From Georgenia satyanarayanai (GTDB taxonomy: Bacteria > Actinomycetota > Actinomycetes > Actinomycetales > Actinomycetaceae), in contig NZ_UETB01000002.1 in NCBI RefSeq assembly GCF_900116375.1, forward strand, positions 1 to 64,000: a stretch of 64,000 nt of DNA. The letters run 5' to 3'. A program made the translations under genes and the position numbers. Positions 25,679-34,784 of the stretch are shown here, piece after piece. The notes under the pieces were generated by a model. The model did not search any database. It was not told the origin of the DNA and saw only the letters and a program-made list of their open reading frames with translations. Positions within the stretch are counted from its first letter, which is position 1. Every line of letters begins with the position of its first letter.

Positions 25679-27157
25679 TCAGATGACCGGGGGGCCCTCC
25701 TCGAGGACCTCGGTGACGAGGGCGGCGATGGCCGAGCGCTCGGAGCGGGTGAGCGTGACGTGCGCGAAGAGCGGGTTGCCCTTGAGCATCTCGACGACGG
25801 CCGCGACGCCGTCGTGGCGCCCCACCCGGAGGTTGTCGCGCTGGGCGACGTCGTGGGTGAGGACCACCTTGGAGTTCTGCCCGATGCGGGACAGCACCGT
25901 GAGGAGCACGTTGCGCTCGAGGGACTGTGCCTCGTCGACGACGACGAAGGCGTCGTGCAGCGAGCGTCCCCGGATGTGGGTGAGGGGCAGCACCTCGAGC
26001 ATCCCGCGGGCGAGCACCTCGTCCAGGACGTTGCGGTCCACGAGCGCGCCGAGGGTGTCGAAGACGGCCTCGGCCCACGGCCCCATCTTCTCGGCCTCGG
26101 TGCCGGGCAGGTAGCCGAGCTCCTGCCCGCCGACGGCGTAGAGCGGGCGGAAGACGACGACCCTGCGGTGCTCGCGCCGCTCGAGGACGGCCTCCAGCCC
26201 GGCGCACAGCGCGAGGGCGGACTTGCCGGTGCCGGCGCGGCCGCCGAGGGAGACGATCCCGATGTCGGGGTCGGTGAGGAGGTCGATCGCGACACGCTGC
26301 TCGGCGCTGCGGCCGTGGACCCCGAAGACCTCCCGGTCCCCGCGCACGAGTCGCAGGCGTCCGTCCGGTGTCACCCGGCCCAGGGCCGAGCCGCGGCCGG
26401 AGTGGAGGACGACGCCCGTGTGGCACAGCTCCTCGGTGAGGTGGCCCGCCATGGCGAGCCCGGCGGTGTCGAGCTGCTCCTCGCCCCACAGGGTGGCCAT
26501 CTCCTCGTCGGTGAGGTCCGCCGTCGTCATCCCGGTCCAGCCCGAGGCGACGACCTGCTGGGCGCGGTACTCCTGGGCCGGGATGCCCAGCGCGGAGGCC
26601 TTGACCCGCATGGGCAGGTCCTTGGAGACGACGGCGACCTCGTGCCCCTCGGCGGCGAGGCTGGCCGCCACGGACAGGATGCGGGTGTCGTTGTCACCCA
26701 GGCGCAGGCCCGAGGGCAGCACGTCGGGGTCGGAGTGGTTGAGCTCGACGCGCAGCGTGCCGCCGGAGGTGCCGACGGGGACGGGAACGTCCAGGCGGCC
26801 GTGGCGCACGCGGAGGTCGTCGAGGATGCGCAGCGCGGTGCGCGCGAAGTAGCCGAGCTCGGGGTGGTGCCGCTTGCCCTCGAGCTCGGTGACGACGACG
26901 ACCGGCAGCACGACGTCGTGCTCGGCGAAGCGCCCGATCGCGTGCGGGTCGGAGAGCAGGACGGAGGTGTCGAGCACGTAGGTGAGGCGCACGGCGGTGT
27001 CGGACAGCTGCGCCTGGGCGAGGTCGGCGAGCGGGTCCGGGTGGGTCAGGGTCATGACGGTTCCCTCCGGCGCACCGGCGGTGACCGTGCCGGGCGCGGT
27101 GAGTAGGGCGAGCGGCCTGCCGGCGGGGCCGGCGGCCCCTGCGAACGTCGCATCCAT
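25679..27157 (-). CDS. PhoH-family protein with N-terminal PIN domain
   Basis: 492 aa from ATG 27157 (GGGAGG upstream); ATG 27055, also behind GGAGGG, would give 458 aa and fits relatives at least as well. The PIN domain has [38 protein letters not shown] and [10 protein letters not shown]. The PhoH ATPase has the Walker [17 protein letters not shown] and Walker [14 protein letters not shown], plus [18 protein letters not shown]-PhoH fusions are thought to couple helicase-like ATPase to RNA cleavage. No operon partner is evident. Confidence 0.92.
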   Translation of the reverse strand: MDATFAGAAGPAGRPLALLTAPGTVTAGAPEGTVMTLTHPDPLADLAQAQLSDTAVRLTYVLDTSVLLSDPHAIGRFAEHDVVLPVVVVTELEGKRHHPELGYFARTALRILDDLRVRHGRLDVPVPVGTSGGTLRVELNHSDPDVLPSGLRLGDNDTRILSVAASLAAEGHEVAVVSKDLPMRVKASALGIPAQEYRAQQVVASGWTGMTTADLTDEEMATLWGEEQLDTAGLAMAGHLTEELCHTGVVLHSGRGSALGRVTPDGRLRLVRGDREVFGVHGRSAEQRVAIDLLTDPDIGIVSLGGRAGTGKSALALCAGLEAVLERREHRRVVVFRPLYAVGGQELGYLPGTEAEKMGPWAEAVFDTLGALVDRNVLDEVLARGMLEVLPLTHIRGRSLHDAFVVVDEAQSLERNVLLTVLSRIGQNSKVVLTHDVAQRDNLRVGRHDGVAAVVEMLKGNPLFAHVTLTRSERSAIAALVTEVLEEGPPVI

Positions 27158-27327
27158 CGGTGGGCCTCCCGGAGGGCAGCGGGTGTGCTGCCCGTCACAC
27201 CCGACGCTAGGCCCGCACGGACGCAAGAGGCCCACGACACTCCCAAGGCGGAGGAGAGTTCACCCGACGTTCATCCCTGCGCCCCTCACCCACCATCAGC
27301 GACCAGCTGCGACGTCGGGGGCGGGGG

Positions 27328-28089
27328 TCAGCGGCCGAGGCGGCGTTCGCGCTGGGTGTAGTCGCGCAGGCCGCGGAGGAAGTCGACGCGGCGGAAGTCG
27401 GGCCAGTAGGCCTCGCAGAAGTAGTACTCGCTGTGGACGCTCTGCCACAGGAGGAAGCCGCCGAGCCGCTGCTCGCCGGAGGTGCGGATGACGAGGTCCG
27501 GGTCGGGCTGCCCCTTGGTGTAGAGGTGCTCGGCGATGCCCTCGACGCTCAGCGCCTCGACCGCCTCCTCCAGGCTCAGCCCGCGCTCGGCGTAGGAGTG
27601 CAGCAGGGAGCGCACGGCGGCGGTGATCTCGTAGCGCCCGCCGTAGCCGACGGCGACGTTGACGTGCATGCCGCCCACGTCGGCCGTGCGCTCGACGGCG
27701 CGGGCCAGCCGCTCGGCGACGGCCTCCGGCAGCAGCTCCAGCGCCCCGACGACCCGCAGCCGCCACCGGCCGGAGTCGGCGAGCGTGTCGACGGCCGAGG
27801 CGATGATCTCGAGCAGCTCGGCGACCTCGTCGGCGTCGCGCTGGAGGTTGTCGGTCGACAGCATCCACAGGGTGACGATCTGCACCCCGGCGTCCTCCGA
27901 CCAGCCGAGCACCTCGGTGATCTTGTCGGCGCCCTTGCGGTGGCCGTGGGAGGCGGGGTTGCCCAGCGCCCTGGCCCAGCGCCGGTTGCCGTCGAGGATC
28001 ACCCCGACGTGCCGCGGGGTGGCGGACCGGTCGAGGCGGCGGGCGAGACGGCGCTCGTACAGTCCGTACAGCAGGCGGTGGGGCCGCAT
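27328..28089 (-). CDS. uppS: Isoprenyl transferase (cis-prenyltransferase, UppS family)
   Basis: 253 aa from ATG 28089; a GTG at 28101 is possible. Cis-prenyltransferase signatures are PRHVGVILDGNRRWARALG with the catalytic Asp, SHGHRKGADKI, TLWMLSTDNLQRD, and DLVIRTSGEQRLGGFLLW with the closing YFCEAYWPDF. It chains IPP units into short or long polyprenyl diphosphates for cell-wall lipid carriers; product length cannot be told from sequence. It is divergent from trhA across a 29-bp near-perfect palindrome. Confidence 0.94.
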   Translation of the reverse strand: MRPHRLLYGLYERRLARRLDRSATPRHVGVILDGNRRWARALGNPASHGHRKGADKITEVLGWSEDAGVQIVTLWMLSTDNLQRDADEVAELLEIIASAVDTLADSGRWRLRVVGALELLPEAVAERLARAVERTADVGGMHVNVAVGYGGRYEITAAVRSLLHSYAERGLSLEEAVEALSVEGIAEHLYTKGQPDPDLVIRTSGEQRLGGFLLWQSVHSEYYFCEAYWPDFRRVDFLRGLRDYTQRERRLGR

Positions 28090-28172
28090 GTCCTGGGGCA
28101 CTCCTGACGACGGGGCGGGACGACGGGCTCAGGCTACTCCGACGGTGGGCACGGCACGGTGGTCCCGTCCAC

Positions 28173-28203
28173 TACGCTGGCGTAAGTTACGGCAGCGTAG
28201 GTT
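28173..28203. promoter_or_regulatory. Near-perfect 29-bp palindromic operator between uppS and trhA
   Basis: 28173-28201 matches its own reverse complement at all but two symmetric positions and the centre: CTACGCTG and CAGCGTAG at the ends enclose CGTAA and TTACG. It contains GTTACGGCAGCGTAGGTT (28186-28203), the motif also present upstream of the acyl-CoA ligase. It lies in the divergent promoter region, so it could control both genes. Confidence 0.55.
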
Positions 28204-28232
28204 GTCCGTCCGTCCCCGGAAGGAGGTGCCGG

Positions 28233-28931
28233 TTGACACCCGACACTCCCCCCGCCCGTCGCACCGAGGTCGCCGGCACGGCCGGGTCGGTCGCCGAGGC
28301 CGTCAAGCCACGCCTGAGGGGCTGGGTCCACGCGGGCACGGCACCCCTGGCCCTCGTCGCGAGCATCGTCCTCGTCGCGCTCGCGCCCGCCGGCGCGGCC
28401 ACCGTCTCGACGGCCGTGTTCGGCGTGTCCGCCGTCCTCCTCTTCGGGACGAGCGCGATCTACCACCGCGGCACCTGGTCCCCGCGCACGGCCGCGGTGC
28501 TGCGGCGCCTGGACCACTCCAACATCTTCCTGCTCATCTCCGGCACCTACACCCCGCTGGCGGTCCTCCTGCTGCCGGCCGGCACGGCGCGGGTGCTGCT
28601 CACGGTCGTGTGGGTGGGCGCCGTCGCGGGCATCCTCATGCGGGTCCTGTGGCTCGGCGCCCCACGCTGGCTGTACGTGCCGATCTACGTCGCCCTCGGC
28701 TGGGTGGCCGTGTGGTTCCTGCCCGACTTCTCCCGCGCGGGCAGCCCGACGATCATGTGGCTCGTCATCGCCGGCGGCGCCTGCTACACCCTGGGCGCCG
28801 TCGTCTACGGCACCAAGCGACCCAACCCGAGCCCTCGCTGGTTCGGCTTCCACGAGATCTTCCACGTCGGCACTGTGGGTGGCTACTGGTGCCACTACGC
28901 CGCCGTCGCGCTCGCCGTCGCCGCCGCCTGA
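28233..28931 (+). CDS. trhA: Hemolysin III/TrhA-type membrane protein (PAQR family)
   Basis: 232 aa from TTG 28233, chosen for the strong GGAAGGAGGTG just upstream. Seven membrane segments follow a short N-terminus. PAQR/hemolysin III signatures: GTSAIYHRGTW, LRRLDHSNIFLLISGTYTP, GAVVYGTKRPNP and FGFHEIFHVGTVGGYWCHY with the conserved metal-site His residues. Bacterial relatives influence membrane energetics and lipid fluidity. It is often found next to uppS in actinobacteria, as here. Confidence 0.92.
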   Translation: MTPDTPPARRTEVAGTAGSVAEAVKPRLRGWVHAGTAPLALVASIVLVALAPAGAATVSTAVFGVSAVLLFGTSAIYHRGTWSPRTAAVLRRLDHSNIFLLISGTYTPLAVLLLPAGTARVLLTVVWVGAVAGILMRVLWLGAPRWLYVPIYVALGWVAVWFLPDFSRAGSPTIMWLVIAGGACYTLGAVVYGTKRPNPSPRWFGFHEIFHVGTVGGYWCHYAAVALAVAAA

Positions 28932-28932
28932 G

Positions 28933-29172
28933 TCAGCGCCCCGGGCCGGCCTCCGGCCCCTCGGCCTCGTCCTGCGCCCGGCGGCGGCCCTCGTGGTCGA
29001 CCTTGCGCACGTGCCTGGTCAACGAGCGGAACAGCAGCCAGCCGACGAAGGCGAGCACGACGAACACGATGAAGCCCGCGATGCCGGGCGTGACGGTGTA
29101 GATCGTCATCTCCGGGTCGGGCGCGGGAGGCGTCGGCGTCTGCATGGACAGCGCGAGGAGGACGAGGGTCAC
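28933..29172 (-). CDS. Small single-pass membrane protein, hypothetical
   Basis: 79 aa from GTG 29172, which overlaps the mca stop (GTGA), so it is coupled to mca. The N-terminus is outward-like ([20 protein letters not shown]), with one membrane helix [20 protein letters not shown] at about 31-50, then a charged cytoplasmic tail rich in Arg, Asp and Glu. Small proteins of this type commonly follow mca in actinobacteria; the role is unknown. The gene ends 1 bp from the stop of trhA, which is convergent. Confidence 0.78.
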   Translation of the reverse strand: MTLVLLALSMQTPTPPAPDPEMTIYTVTPGIAGFIVFVVLAFVGWLLFRSLTRHVRKVDHEGRRRAQDEAEGPEAGPGR

Positions 29173-30041
29173 GCGCTCAGCCTACGCAGCCCCGCGAAGA
29201 GGTCGTCCTCGGGGATCTCGACCGGCACGCGGGACTCGGCCAGCTCGAACTGCTCCACCGGCCACACCTCCCGCTCCACGTCGCGCGGCACCTCGAAGAA
29301 GAAGCCGTCGGGGTCGATCTGCGTGGCGTGGGCGCGCAGCGCCTCGTCGCGGCGGTCGAAGTACTCCTCGCAGCGGACCCGGGTGGTGACGGTCCGCTGG
29401 GGCCGGGTGGCGGCACGCTCGAGCCAGTCCTCGAAGGGCGAGACGAGCCCGCGCTCGTGCATGGCGTCGGAGATCGCCCGGATCCGGTCGAGGGAGAAAC
29501 CGACGTCGTAGTAGAGCTTGGACACCTCCCACGCCGGGCCGGCGTCGGGGAACTGCTCGGGGTCGGCGGCGGCGTGGAAGGCCGCGACGGAGACCTCGTG
29601 GGTGCGGATGTGGTCGGGGTGGGGGTAGCCCCCCTCCTCGTTGTACGTCGTCATGACGTGGGGACGGAAGGTGCGGATCTCCCGCACGAGAGCCTCGACC
29701 GGCACCTCCAGCGGCTCGAGCGCGAAGCAGCCCTCAGGCAGCGGCGGCAGCGGGTCACCCTCGGGCAGCCCGGAGTCGACGAAGCCGAGCCACACGTGCT
29801 CGATCCCCAGCGCCTCGGCCGCCGCCGCCATCTCCCGACGGCGGTAGGCGGGCATGTCGGCGAGGATCGTCGTGTCGTGGGCGAGCTTCGGGTTGAGGAT
29901 GTCGCCGCGCTCACCGCCGGTGCACGTCACCACCCGCACCCGGTGGCCCTCGGCCACGTACCGCGCCATCGTCGCGGCACCCTTGCTCGACTCGTCGTCG
30001 GGGTGCGCGTGCACCGCCATGAGGCGCAACTGCTCGCTCAC
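29169..30041 (-). CDS. mca: Mycothiol S-conjugate amidase
   Basis: 290 aa from GTG 30041, preceded by AGGAGG eight bases upstream. This LmbE-like zinc hydrolase has [18 protein letters not shown] with the zinc ligands His-Pro-Asp-Asp, GERGDILNP, and [17 protein letters not shown] with the third ligand His. Length and the tail ([15 protein letters not shown]) favour Mca over MshB. It cleaves mycothiol conjugates so that toxins leave the cell as mercapturates, and marks the organism as a mycothiol-producing actinobacterium. Confidence 0.94.
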   Translation of the reverse strand: MSEQLRLMAVHAHPDDESSKGAATMARYVAEGHRVRVVTCTGGERGDILNPKLAHDTTILADMPAYRRREMAAAAEALGIEHVWLGFVDSGLPEGDPLPPLPEGCFALEPLEVPVEALVREIRTFRPHVMTTYNEEGGYPHPDHIRTHEVSVAAFHAAADPEQFPDAGPAWEVSKLYYDVGFSLDRIRAISDAMHERGLVSPFEDWLERAATRPQRTVTTRVRCEEYFDRRDEALRAHATQIDPDGFFFEVPRDVEREVWPVEQFELAESRVPVEIPEDDLFAGLRRLSA

Positions 30042-30136
30042 TGTGTTCCTCCTGATCTGGACCGGCACCGATTCTCGCCCGCCACGGTGCCCGGGGGCAA
30101 CGCCCGTGACGCGCGCCATGGACGACAATGGGGGAC

Positions 30137-30553
30137 GTGAGCACCCCTGACGACGAGCAGCGCGCCGCCCTCGAGGAGCGTTACGGGGCCGCGCCCGACG
30201 CCGCGACCCGGCGCCGTCGTCGGGTCCTTCTCGCCGTCCTCGGCGTCCTCGCCGTGACGGCGTTCGTCGTGCTCGCCGTCGTCTCGACCGACGAGGCGGT
30301 GCGGACCGAGGACGCCGCCTTCACCGTCGTCGACGACTCCGCCGTCGAGGTCACCTTCGTCGCCCACATGGACCCCGGCACGACGGCGGAGTGCACGGTC
30401 CTGGCCCTCAACGACTCCTTCGCGCAGGTCGGGGTGGCCCGCGTGGCGGTCGGCCCGGCGGCGGAGCGCAGCACCCTGGTCACCGCCCGCGTCGCCACGA
30501 CCGAGCCGGCGACGGGCGCCCGGGTCTCGGGCTGCCGCGAGACGACCTCCTGA
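30137..30553 (+). CDS. DUF4307 membrane protein
   Basis: 138 aa from GTG 30137. I prefer this start over ATG 30128 because GACAAT (30124-30129) lies seven bases before it, as for a leaderless mRNA. Residues [15 protein letters not shown] precede one membrane helix ([20 protein letters not shown]), followed by an extracytoplasmic domain with [16 protein letters not shown] and a Cys pair ([10 protein letters not shown] and VSGCRETTS) that may form a disulfide. The family is common beside mca and greA in actinobacteria and has no known function. Confidence 0.85.
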   Translation: MSTPDDEQRAALEERYGAAPDAATRRRRRVLLAVLGVLAVTAFVVLAVVSTDEAVRTEDAAFTVVDDSAVEVTFVAHMDPGTTAECTVLALNDSFAQVGVARVAVGPAAERSTLVTARVATTEPATGARVSGCRETTS

Positions 30554-30594
30554 GGGGCGGCACGTCGCTCTTCTGCCGTCCGTCTGGCGGGATT

Positions 30595-30603
30595 TGCTAT
30601 CCT
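30595..30603 (+). promoter_or_regulatory. Candidate extended -10 promoter of greA
   Basis: TGCTATCCT-type signal: TG at 30595-30596 and TATCCT at 30598-30603, 126 bases before the greA start. No good -35 is seen at the expected spacing, which an extended -10 can tolerate. Transcription would begin near 30610 and pass through the hairpin and U-run at 30669-30707 before reaching greA. Confidence 0.4.
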
Positions 30604-30668
30604 GGCGCCATCGCCCCGCGCGGCGAGCAGCGCAGCGTCGCCCGTCGCGGCCAGCGCGTACGCCCGAA

Positions 30669-30707
30669 AGCCTCGGCCCGACCAGCGGCCGGGGCTCATG
30701 ATTTTTT
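30669..30707 (+). terminator. Intrinsic terminator or attenuator in the greA leader
   Basis: AGCCTCGGCC (30669-30678) pairs with GGCCGGGGCT (30687-30696), with one G-U pair and an 8-base loop, followed by CATGA and six T residues at 30702-30707. A T-run is unusual in this genome. It ends 22 bases before the GTG of greA and 31 before its second codons, just ahead of the ribosome site, so it can stop transcripts started at 30610 before the gene. Confidence 0.6.
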
Positions 30708-30728
30708 GTGTTGGATGAAGGAGGAGAC

Positions 30729-31214
30729 GTGGCCGAGACAGCGACCACCTGGCTGACCGCCGAGGCGTACAACCGCCTCAAGGCAGAGCTCGAGCACCTG
30801 ACGGGGCCCGGCCGCGCCGAGATCACCGAGCGCATCGAGGCGGCCCGCGCCGAGGGCGACCTCAAGGAGAACGGCGGGTACCACGCCGCCCGCGAGGAGC
30901 AGGGCAAGATGGAGGGCCGGATCGTCCAGCTCACCGAGCTGCTGCGCAACGCGCAGGTCGGGGAGGCCCCGGCCGACGACGGCGTCGTCGAGTCCGGCAT
31001 GGTCGTCACCGCGAAGGTCGCCGGCGAGCAGGAGATCTTCCTCCTCGGCTCCCGCGAGGCCGCCCAGGACGTCGACGTCGAGGTGCTCTCCGAGCGGTCC
31101 CCGCTCGGTGCCGCCATCGTCGGCAAGAAGGCCGGCGACTCGGTGAGCTACACCGCGCCCAACGGCAAGTCGATCGCCGTCGAGATCGTCGAGGTCAAGC
31201 CCTTCACGGGCTGA
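30729..31214 (+). CDS. greA: Transcription elongation factor GreA
   Basis: 161 aa from GTG 30729, with AAGGAGGA seven bases upstream; a TTG at 30708 would include the ribosome site and is unlikely. The N-terminal coiled coil shows TWLTAEAYNRLKAELEHLTG, EGDLKENGGYHAAREEQG with the acidic tip residues Asp and Glu, and the C-terminal FKBP-like domain ends ERSPLGAAIVGKKAGDSVSY and so on. It rescues backtracked RNA polymerase by transcript cleavage. A terminator-like hairpin precedes it and a strong hairpin follows. Confidence 0.96.
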   Translation: MAETATTWLTAEAYNRLKAELEHLTGPGRAEITERIEAARAEGDLKENGGYHAAREEQGKMEGRIVQLTELLRNAQVGEAPADDGVVESGMVVTAKVAGEQEIFLLGSREAAQDVDVEVLSERSPLGAAIVGKKAGDSVSYTAPNGKSIAVEIVEVKPFTG

Positions 31215-31223
31215 GGCCTCGCC

Positions 31224-31265
31224 GGAGCGGGGTGCGGGAGGCTGCGGCCACCCGCACCCCGCTCC
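31224..31265. terminator. Bidirectional hairpin between greA and ilvA
   Basis: GGAGCGGGGTGCGGG (31224-31238) is the exact reverse complement of 31251-31265, with a 12-base loop. It lies 10 bp after the greA stop and 7 bp before the convergent ilvA stop, so it should end transcription from both directions. No U-tract is present on either side. Confidence 0.7.
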
Positions 31266-31271
31266 CGCGTC

Positions 31272-32489
31272 CTACCGGACGGACTGGAAGACGACGCCGT
31301 AGCCCGCCTCCCGCAGGGCGGTCACGACCTCGTGGCAGTGCGCGGTGCCCTTGGTCTCCAGCTCCACGCCGATCTGCACCTCGGCGACCCCGAGGTCCGC
31401 GGCCGTGCGGTCGTGCCGGATGCTGACGACGTTGCTGCCCGTCTCGGCCAGGACGCCGAGCAGCCCGGCCAGCGACCCGGGCTGGTCCGGGACGCGGACC
31501 TCCATCTGGAGGTAGCGACCGGCCGCCACGAGGCCGTGACGCAGGATCCGGTGGAGCACGAGCGTGTCGACGTTGCCACCGGACAGGACGACGACGACGG
31601 GCCCCTCGAGGTCACCCGACCCGTCGAGCAGCGCGGCCGCACCCACCGCCCCGGACGGCTCGACGACGAGCTTGGCGCGCTCGCTGAGGAGGAGCAGCGC
31701 CTGCGCGATCGCCTCCTCGCTCACCGTGCGGACCTCGGCGACGTGGCGCCGCACGATCCCGAGGGTGAGCTCGCTGGGGACCGGGACGGCGATGCCGTCG
31801 GCGATCGTGCTCATTCCCTCCAGCGGGACCGGCCGACCGGCGGAGAGCGAGGCGGGGAACGCCGCGGCCCCCGTCGCCTGGACCCCGACGACCCGCACGT
31901 CCGCCCCGCGGGCGTGGACGGCGGCCGCGATCCCGGCGAGCAGTCCCCCTCCCCCGGTGGGGACGAGGATCGTGCGGACGTCCGGCACCTGGTCGAGGAT
32001 CTCCAGGCCCATCGTCGCCTGCCCCAGCACGACGTCGCGGTGGTCGAAGGGCGGGATGAAGACGCGCCCGGTCGCGGCCGCCTCCCGCTGCGCGGCCGTC
32101 AGCGCGCCGGCGATGTCCGCGCCCTCCTGACGCACCTCGGCGCCGTAGCCGCGGGTGGCCGCCAGCTTGGGCAGGGCGGCGCCGCGCGGCATGTAGACGA
32201 CGGCGGAGATGCCGAGCTCGCGCGCGGCGAGCGCCACGCCCTGGGCGTGGTTGCCGGCACTGGCGGCGACGACCCCGCGTGCCCGTTCCTCGGGGGTGAG
32301 CCGGGACAGGCGGACGTAGGCGCCGCGCAGCTTGAAGGACCCGGTGCGCTGAAGGTTCTCGCACTTGAGGAGGACCGGTGTCCCGGCCACGCCGGTGAGC
32401 GCCCCGCTCCTCTCCACGGGGGTGCGGGTGGTGATGCCGCTCAGCAGCGCGGCGGCGTCCTCGACGTCGGCAAGGGTGATCTCACTCAC
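31272..32489 (-). CDS. ilvA: Threonine ammonia-lyase (threonine dehydratase)
   Basis: 405 aa from GTG 32489. PLP-fold type II: NLQRTGSFKLRGAYVRL carries the PLP lysine, SAGNHAQGVALAARELG the asparagine loop, and VPTGGGGLLAGIA the phosphate-binding glycines. A single C-terminal ACT domain begins near MEVRVPDQPGSLAGLLG (about 325), giving allosteric control. It deaminates threonine to 2-oxobutanoate for isoleucine synthesis; the short form with one ACT domain is common in actinobacteria. The start overlaps the stop of the upstream transporter gene (GTGA). Confidence 0.94.
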   Translation of the reverse strand: MSEITLADVEDAAALLSGITTRTPVERSGALTGVAGTPVLLKCENLQRTGSFKLRGAYVRLSRLTPEERARGVVAASAGNHAQGVALAARELGISAVVYMPRGAALPKLAATRGYGAEVRQEGADIAGALTAAQREAAATGRVFIPPFDHRDVVLGQATMGLEILDQVPDVRTILVPTGGGGLLAGIAAAVHARGADVRVVGVQATGAAAFPASLSAGRPVPLEGMSTIADGIAVPVPSELTLGIVRRHVAEVRTVSEEAIAQALLLLSERAKLVVEPSGAVGAAALLDGSGDLEGPVVVVLSGGNVDTLVLHRILRHGLVAAGRYLQMEVRVPDQPGSLAGLLGVLAETGSNVVSIRHDRTAADLGVAEVQIGVELETKGTAHCHEVVTALREAGYGVVFQSVR

Positions 32490-33841
32490 GGGGACGGAGG
32501 ACCTCCTGCGCGCTCGTCGTCGTCTGTCGGGTCCGCGGTGGGAACGGATGCGGTCGCGGTCGCGTCCTCGTCGCCGTCGTCCTCGTCGTCCGGGAAGGAG
32601 TCCGCGATCGATCGGAAGAGGGTTCCCGGTGGACCGCCGGGGCGGTACCAGTCGGTGGCCACGCTCGGGTGCTTGTCGTGACCGTGGAGATAGAGGACCA
32701 CCGTGTTGACGACGGCCGCCACCGGCACGGCGAGCAGGGCGCCGAGGATGCCGGCCACCCCCGTGCCCGCGGTGACGGCGAGCAGCACGGCCACGGGGTG
32801 GAGGGAGACGGCGTTGCCCATGAGCCAGGGCTGCAGGAGGTTGCCCTCGATCTGCTGCACGAGCAGGACGATGAGGAGCATGATGACGGCGGTCTGGACG
32901 CCCTGGTCGACGAGCGCGACGAGCACCGCGACCGAGCCGGTGACGAGCGCACCGACGATCGGGATGAAGGAGCCGAGGAAGACGAGGATCGACAGCGGCA
33001 GCACGAGCGGCAGGCCGAGGATCGCGGCGCCGAGGCCGATACCGATCGAGTCCACCAGGGCCACGAGGATCTGGGTCCGCGCGTAGTGCCCCAGGGTGAT
33101 CCAGCCACGGATGCCGGCCTCGTTGGCACGGTTGCGGGCCCGGGTGGGAACGAGGCGGACGAACCACTGCCAGATGCGCCGCCCCTCCCGCAGGAAGAAG
33201 AAGAGACAGAAGAGGGAGATGATGCCGCCCGTGGCGACCTGGGTGACCGACGTCGTCGCCGCCAGCGCCCCCGAGACGAGCGCGCTGGAGTTGGCCTCCA
33301 GCTGCGCCATCCCCTCGTCCAGCCACGTCCGCAGCTGCGACTCGTCGATCCCGAGGGGGCCGTCGGAGAGCCAGCTGAGGAGCTCCTCGAAACCCTGGGT
33401 GGCCTGGTCGGCGAGGTCGGAAAAGCCGGCGAGCACCGAGCGGCCGGCCAGCGTGAGCAGGCCGACGACGAGGGCGAGCGTGCCGAGCAGCGTGACCATC
33501 GACGCGAGCGTGCGCGGGAAGCGCAGCCGCTTGCGCAGCCACGAGGAGACCGGGTCGAGCAGGACCGCCAGCAGGATCGCGACGACGAAGGCGACGACGA
33601 CCGTCTTGAAGACGATGACGAGGTAACCGACCAGGGCGGCCGCGGCGGCGATGGCGAGCACCCGCCAGGACCAGGCGGCAGCCGCACGGACCGGCAGCGG
33701 GACGGCGAGCTCGGCGGGGTCGTCCTCACCGAGCCGGGACTCGTGGACGACGCGCGCGACCACGGGCGATGCCTCGAGCGAGTCGCTGCGCCGGGCGGGG
33801 ATCAGCCGGGAGAGCCACCCGGGCGGCGTGTTCTCGGACAT
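32486..33841 (-). CDS. AI-2E family transporter (YhhQ/TqsA-type membrane protein)
   Basis: 451 aa from ATG 33841. A charged 60-residue N-terminus is followed by about eight membrane segments, including FVVAILLAVLLDPVSSWLRK and ILVFLGSFIPIVGALVTG, the AI-2E family signature, then GNLLQPWLMGNAVSLHPVAV. The C-terminal 50 residues are acidic. Members export small molecules, AI-2 in E. coli TqsA or Na+/H+ in others; the substrate here is unknown. It shares a transcript with ilvA. Confidence 0.92.
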   Translation of the reverse strand: MSENTPPGWLSRLIPARRSDSLEASPVVARVVHESRLGEDDPAELAVPLPVRAAAAWSWRVLAIAAAAALVGYLVIVFKTVVVAFVVAILLAVLLDPVSSWLRKRLRFPRTLASMVTLLGTLALVVGLLTLAGRSVLAGFSDLADQATQGFEELLSWLSDGPLGIDESQLRTWLDEGMAQLEANSSALVSGALAATTSVTQVATGGIISLFCLFFFLREGRRIWQWFVRLVPTRARNRANEAGIRGWITLGHYARTQILVALVDSIGIGLGAAILGLPLVLPLSILVFLGSFIPIVGALVTGSVAVLVALVDQGVQTAVIMLLIVLLVQQIEGNLLQPWLMGNAVSLHPVAVLLAVTAGTGVAGILGALLAVPVAAVVNTVVLYLHGHDKHPSVATDWYRPGGPPGTLFRSIADSFPDDEDDGDEDATATASVPTADPTDDDERAGGPPSP

Positions 33842-33990
33842 GAGCCCCAATCGACGTGGTGGACGAGCCGACCACAGCCTAGAGGACCGGCCGCGGCTCC
33901 CAGGGAATACCCAGGGGGAGGTGGTGTTGTAGATGAGCGCCGGCTGCCGTCCCCCCGCGGCAGTCGGCGTCTCTACTGCTGGAGGTCACG

Positions 33991-34680
33991 ATGTTCTTCC
34001 GTCCCGAGCCCCGCATGGTCACCGCCGAGGAGGCGCTGCCCGGGCGCCAGGCACCCGGCTACACCGTGCCCGAGCGCCACGAGGTGCTGGGCACCTCGAT
34101 GCGCGGTCCCTGGCCGGAGGGCACCGAGGTGCTCTACGTCGCCATGGGCTGCTTCTGGGGAGCCGAGCGGATCTTCTGGACGCTCGACGGCGTCGTGACG
34201 ACGGCGGCCGGGTACATGGGCGGCTTCACGCCCTACCCCACCTACGAGGAGGTGTGTACCGGCCGGACCGGGCACACCGAGGCCGTGCTCGTCGCCTACG
34301 ACCCGGCGCGCACCGACCCTGAGCGCCTGCTCAAGGCCTTCTGGGAGAACCACGACCCGACGACGCCGAACCGGCAGGGCAACGACCTCGGCACCCAGTA
34401 CCGCTCGGCGGTCTACTGGACGACGCCGGAGCAGCAGCGCGCCGCCGAGCTCACCAGGGACGCCTTCGGGCGCGTCCTGGCCGAGGCCGGCCACGGCCCG
34501 ATCTCCACCGAGCTCGCACCTGCCGGCACGTTCTACCCCGCCGAGGGCTACCACCAGCAGTACCTGCACAAGAACCCGGGCGGGTACTGCAACCACGGCC
34601 CGAACGGCTTCAGCTGCCCCGTCGGGCTGCTGCGCCAGGACCAGGTCCCGGCCCAGCAGGACGTCCTGCCCCCGGCCTGA
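33991..34680 (+). CDS. msrA: Peptide-methionine (S)-S-oxide reductase
   Basis: 229 aa with GGAGGT before ATG 33991. The catalytic motif is [20 protein letters not shown] (Cys about 54), followed by [40 protein letters not shown] and [14 protein letters not shown], whose last Cys may resolve the sulfenic acid. The N-terminal 40 residues are longer than in E. coli MsrA but normal for actinobacteria. It repairs oxidised methionine. A family A palindrome follows. Confidence 0.95.
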   Translation: MFFRPEPRMVTAEEALPGRQAPGYTVPERHEVLGTSMRGPWPEGTEVLYVAMGCFWGAERIFWTLDGVVTTAAGYMGGFTPYPTYEEVCTGRTGHTEAVLVAYDPARTDPERLLKAFWENHDPTTPNRQGNDLGTQYRSAVYWTTPEQQRAAELTRDAFGRVLAEAGHGPISTELAPAGTFYPAEGYHQQYLHKNPGGYCNHGPNGFSCPVGLLRQDQVPAQQDVLPPA

Positions 34681-34700
34681 GGTCCGCCCCTTACGCACTG

Positions 34701-34762
34701 TGCGCCCGTCGGGTGCACCTCGCGCCCGGAAGACGAGGCGCATGGTGCACCCGGCGGGCGCA
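34701..34762. repeat. Palindromic intergenic repeat, family A copy 3
   Basis: Left arm 34701-34728 begins TGCGCCCGTCGGGTGCACCT; right arm 34736-34762 ends GTGCACCCGGCGGGCGCA, its near reverse complement. It sits between the convergent msrA and FKBP genes. The flank ACGGTCGTGAGG matches that of copy 1 (ACGGTCGGGAG), so similarity extends beyond the stem on the same side. Confidence 0.8.
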
Positions 34763-34784
34763 CGGTCGTGAGGAGAGGTGGCGG

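Noticed and set aside
31215-31271. Riboswitch or leader upstream of ilvA
   Set aside because: The region is at the 3' end of ilvA (minus strand), so the hairpin is a terminator, not a leader.
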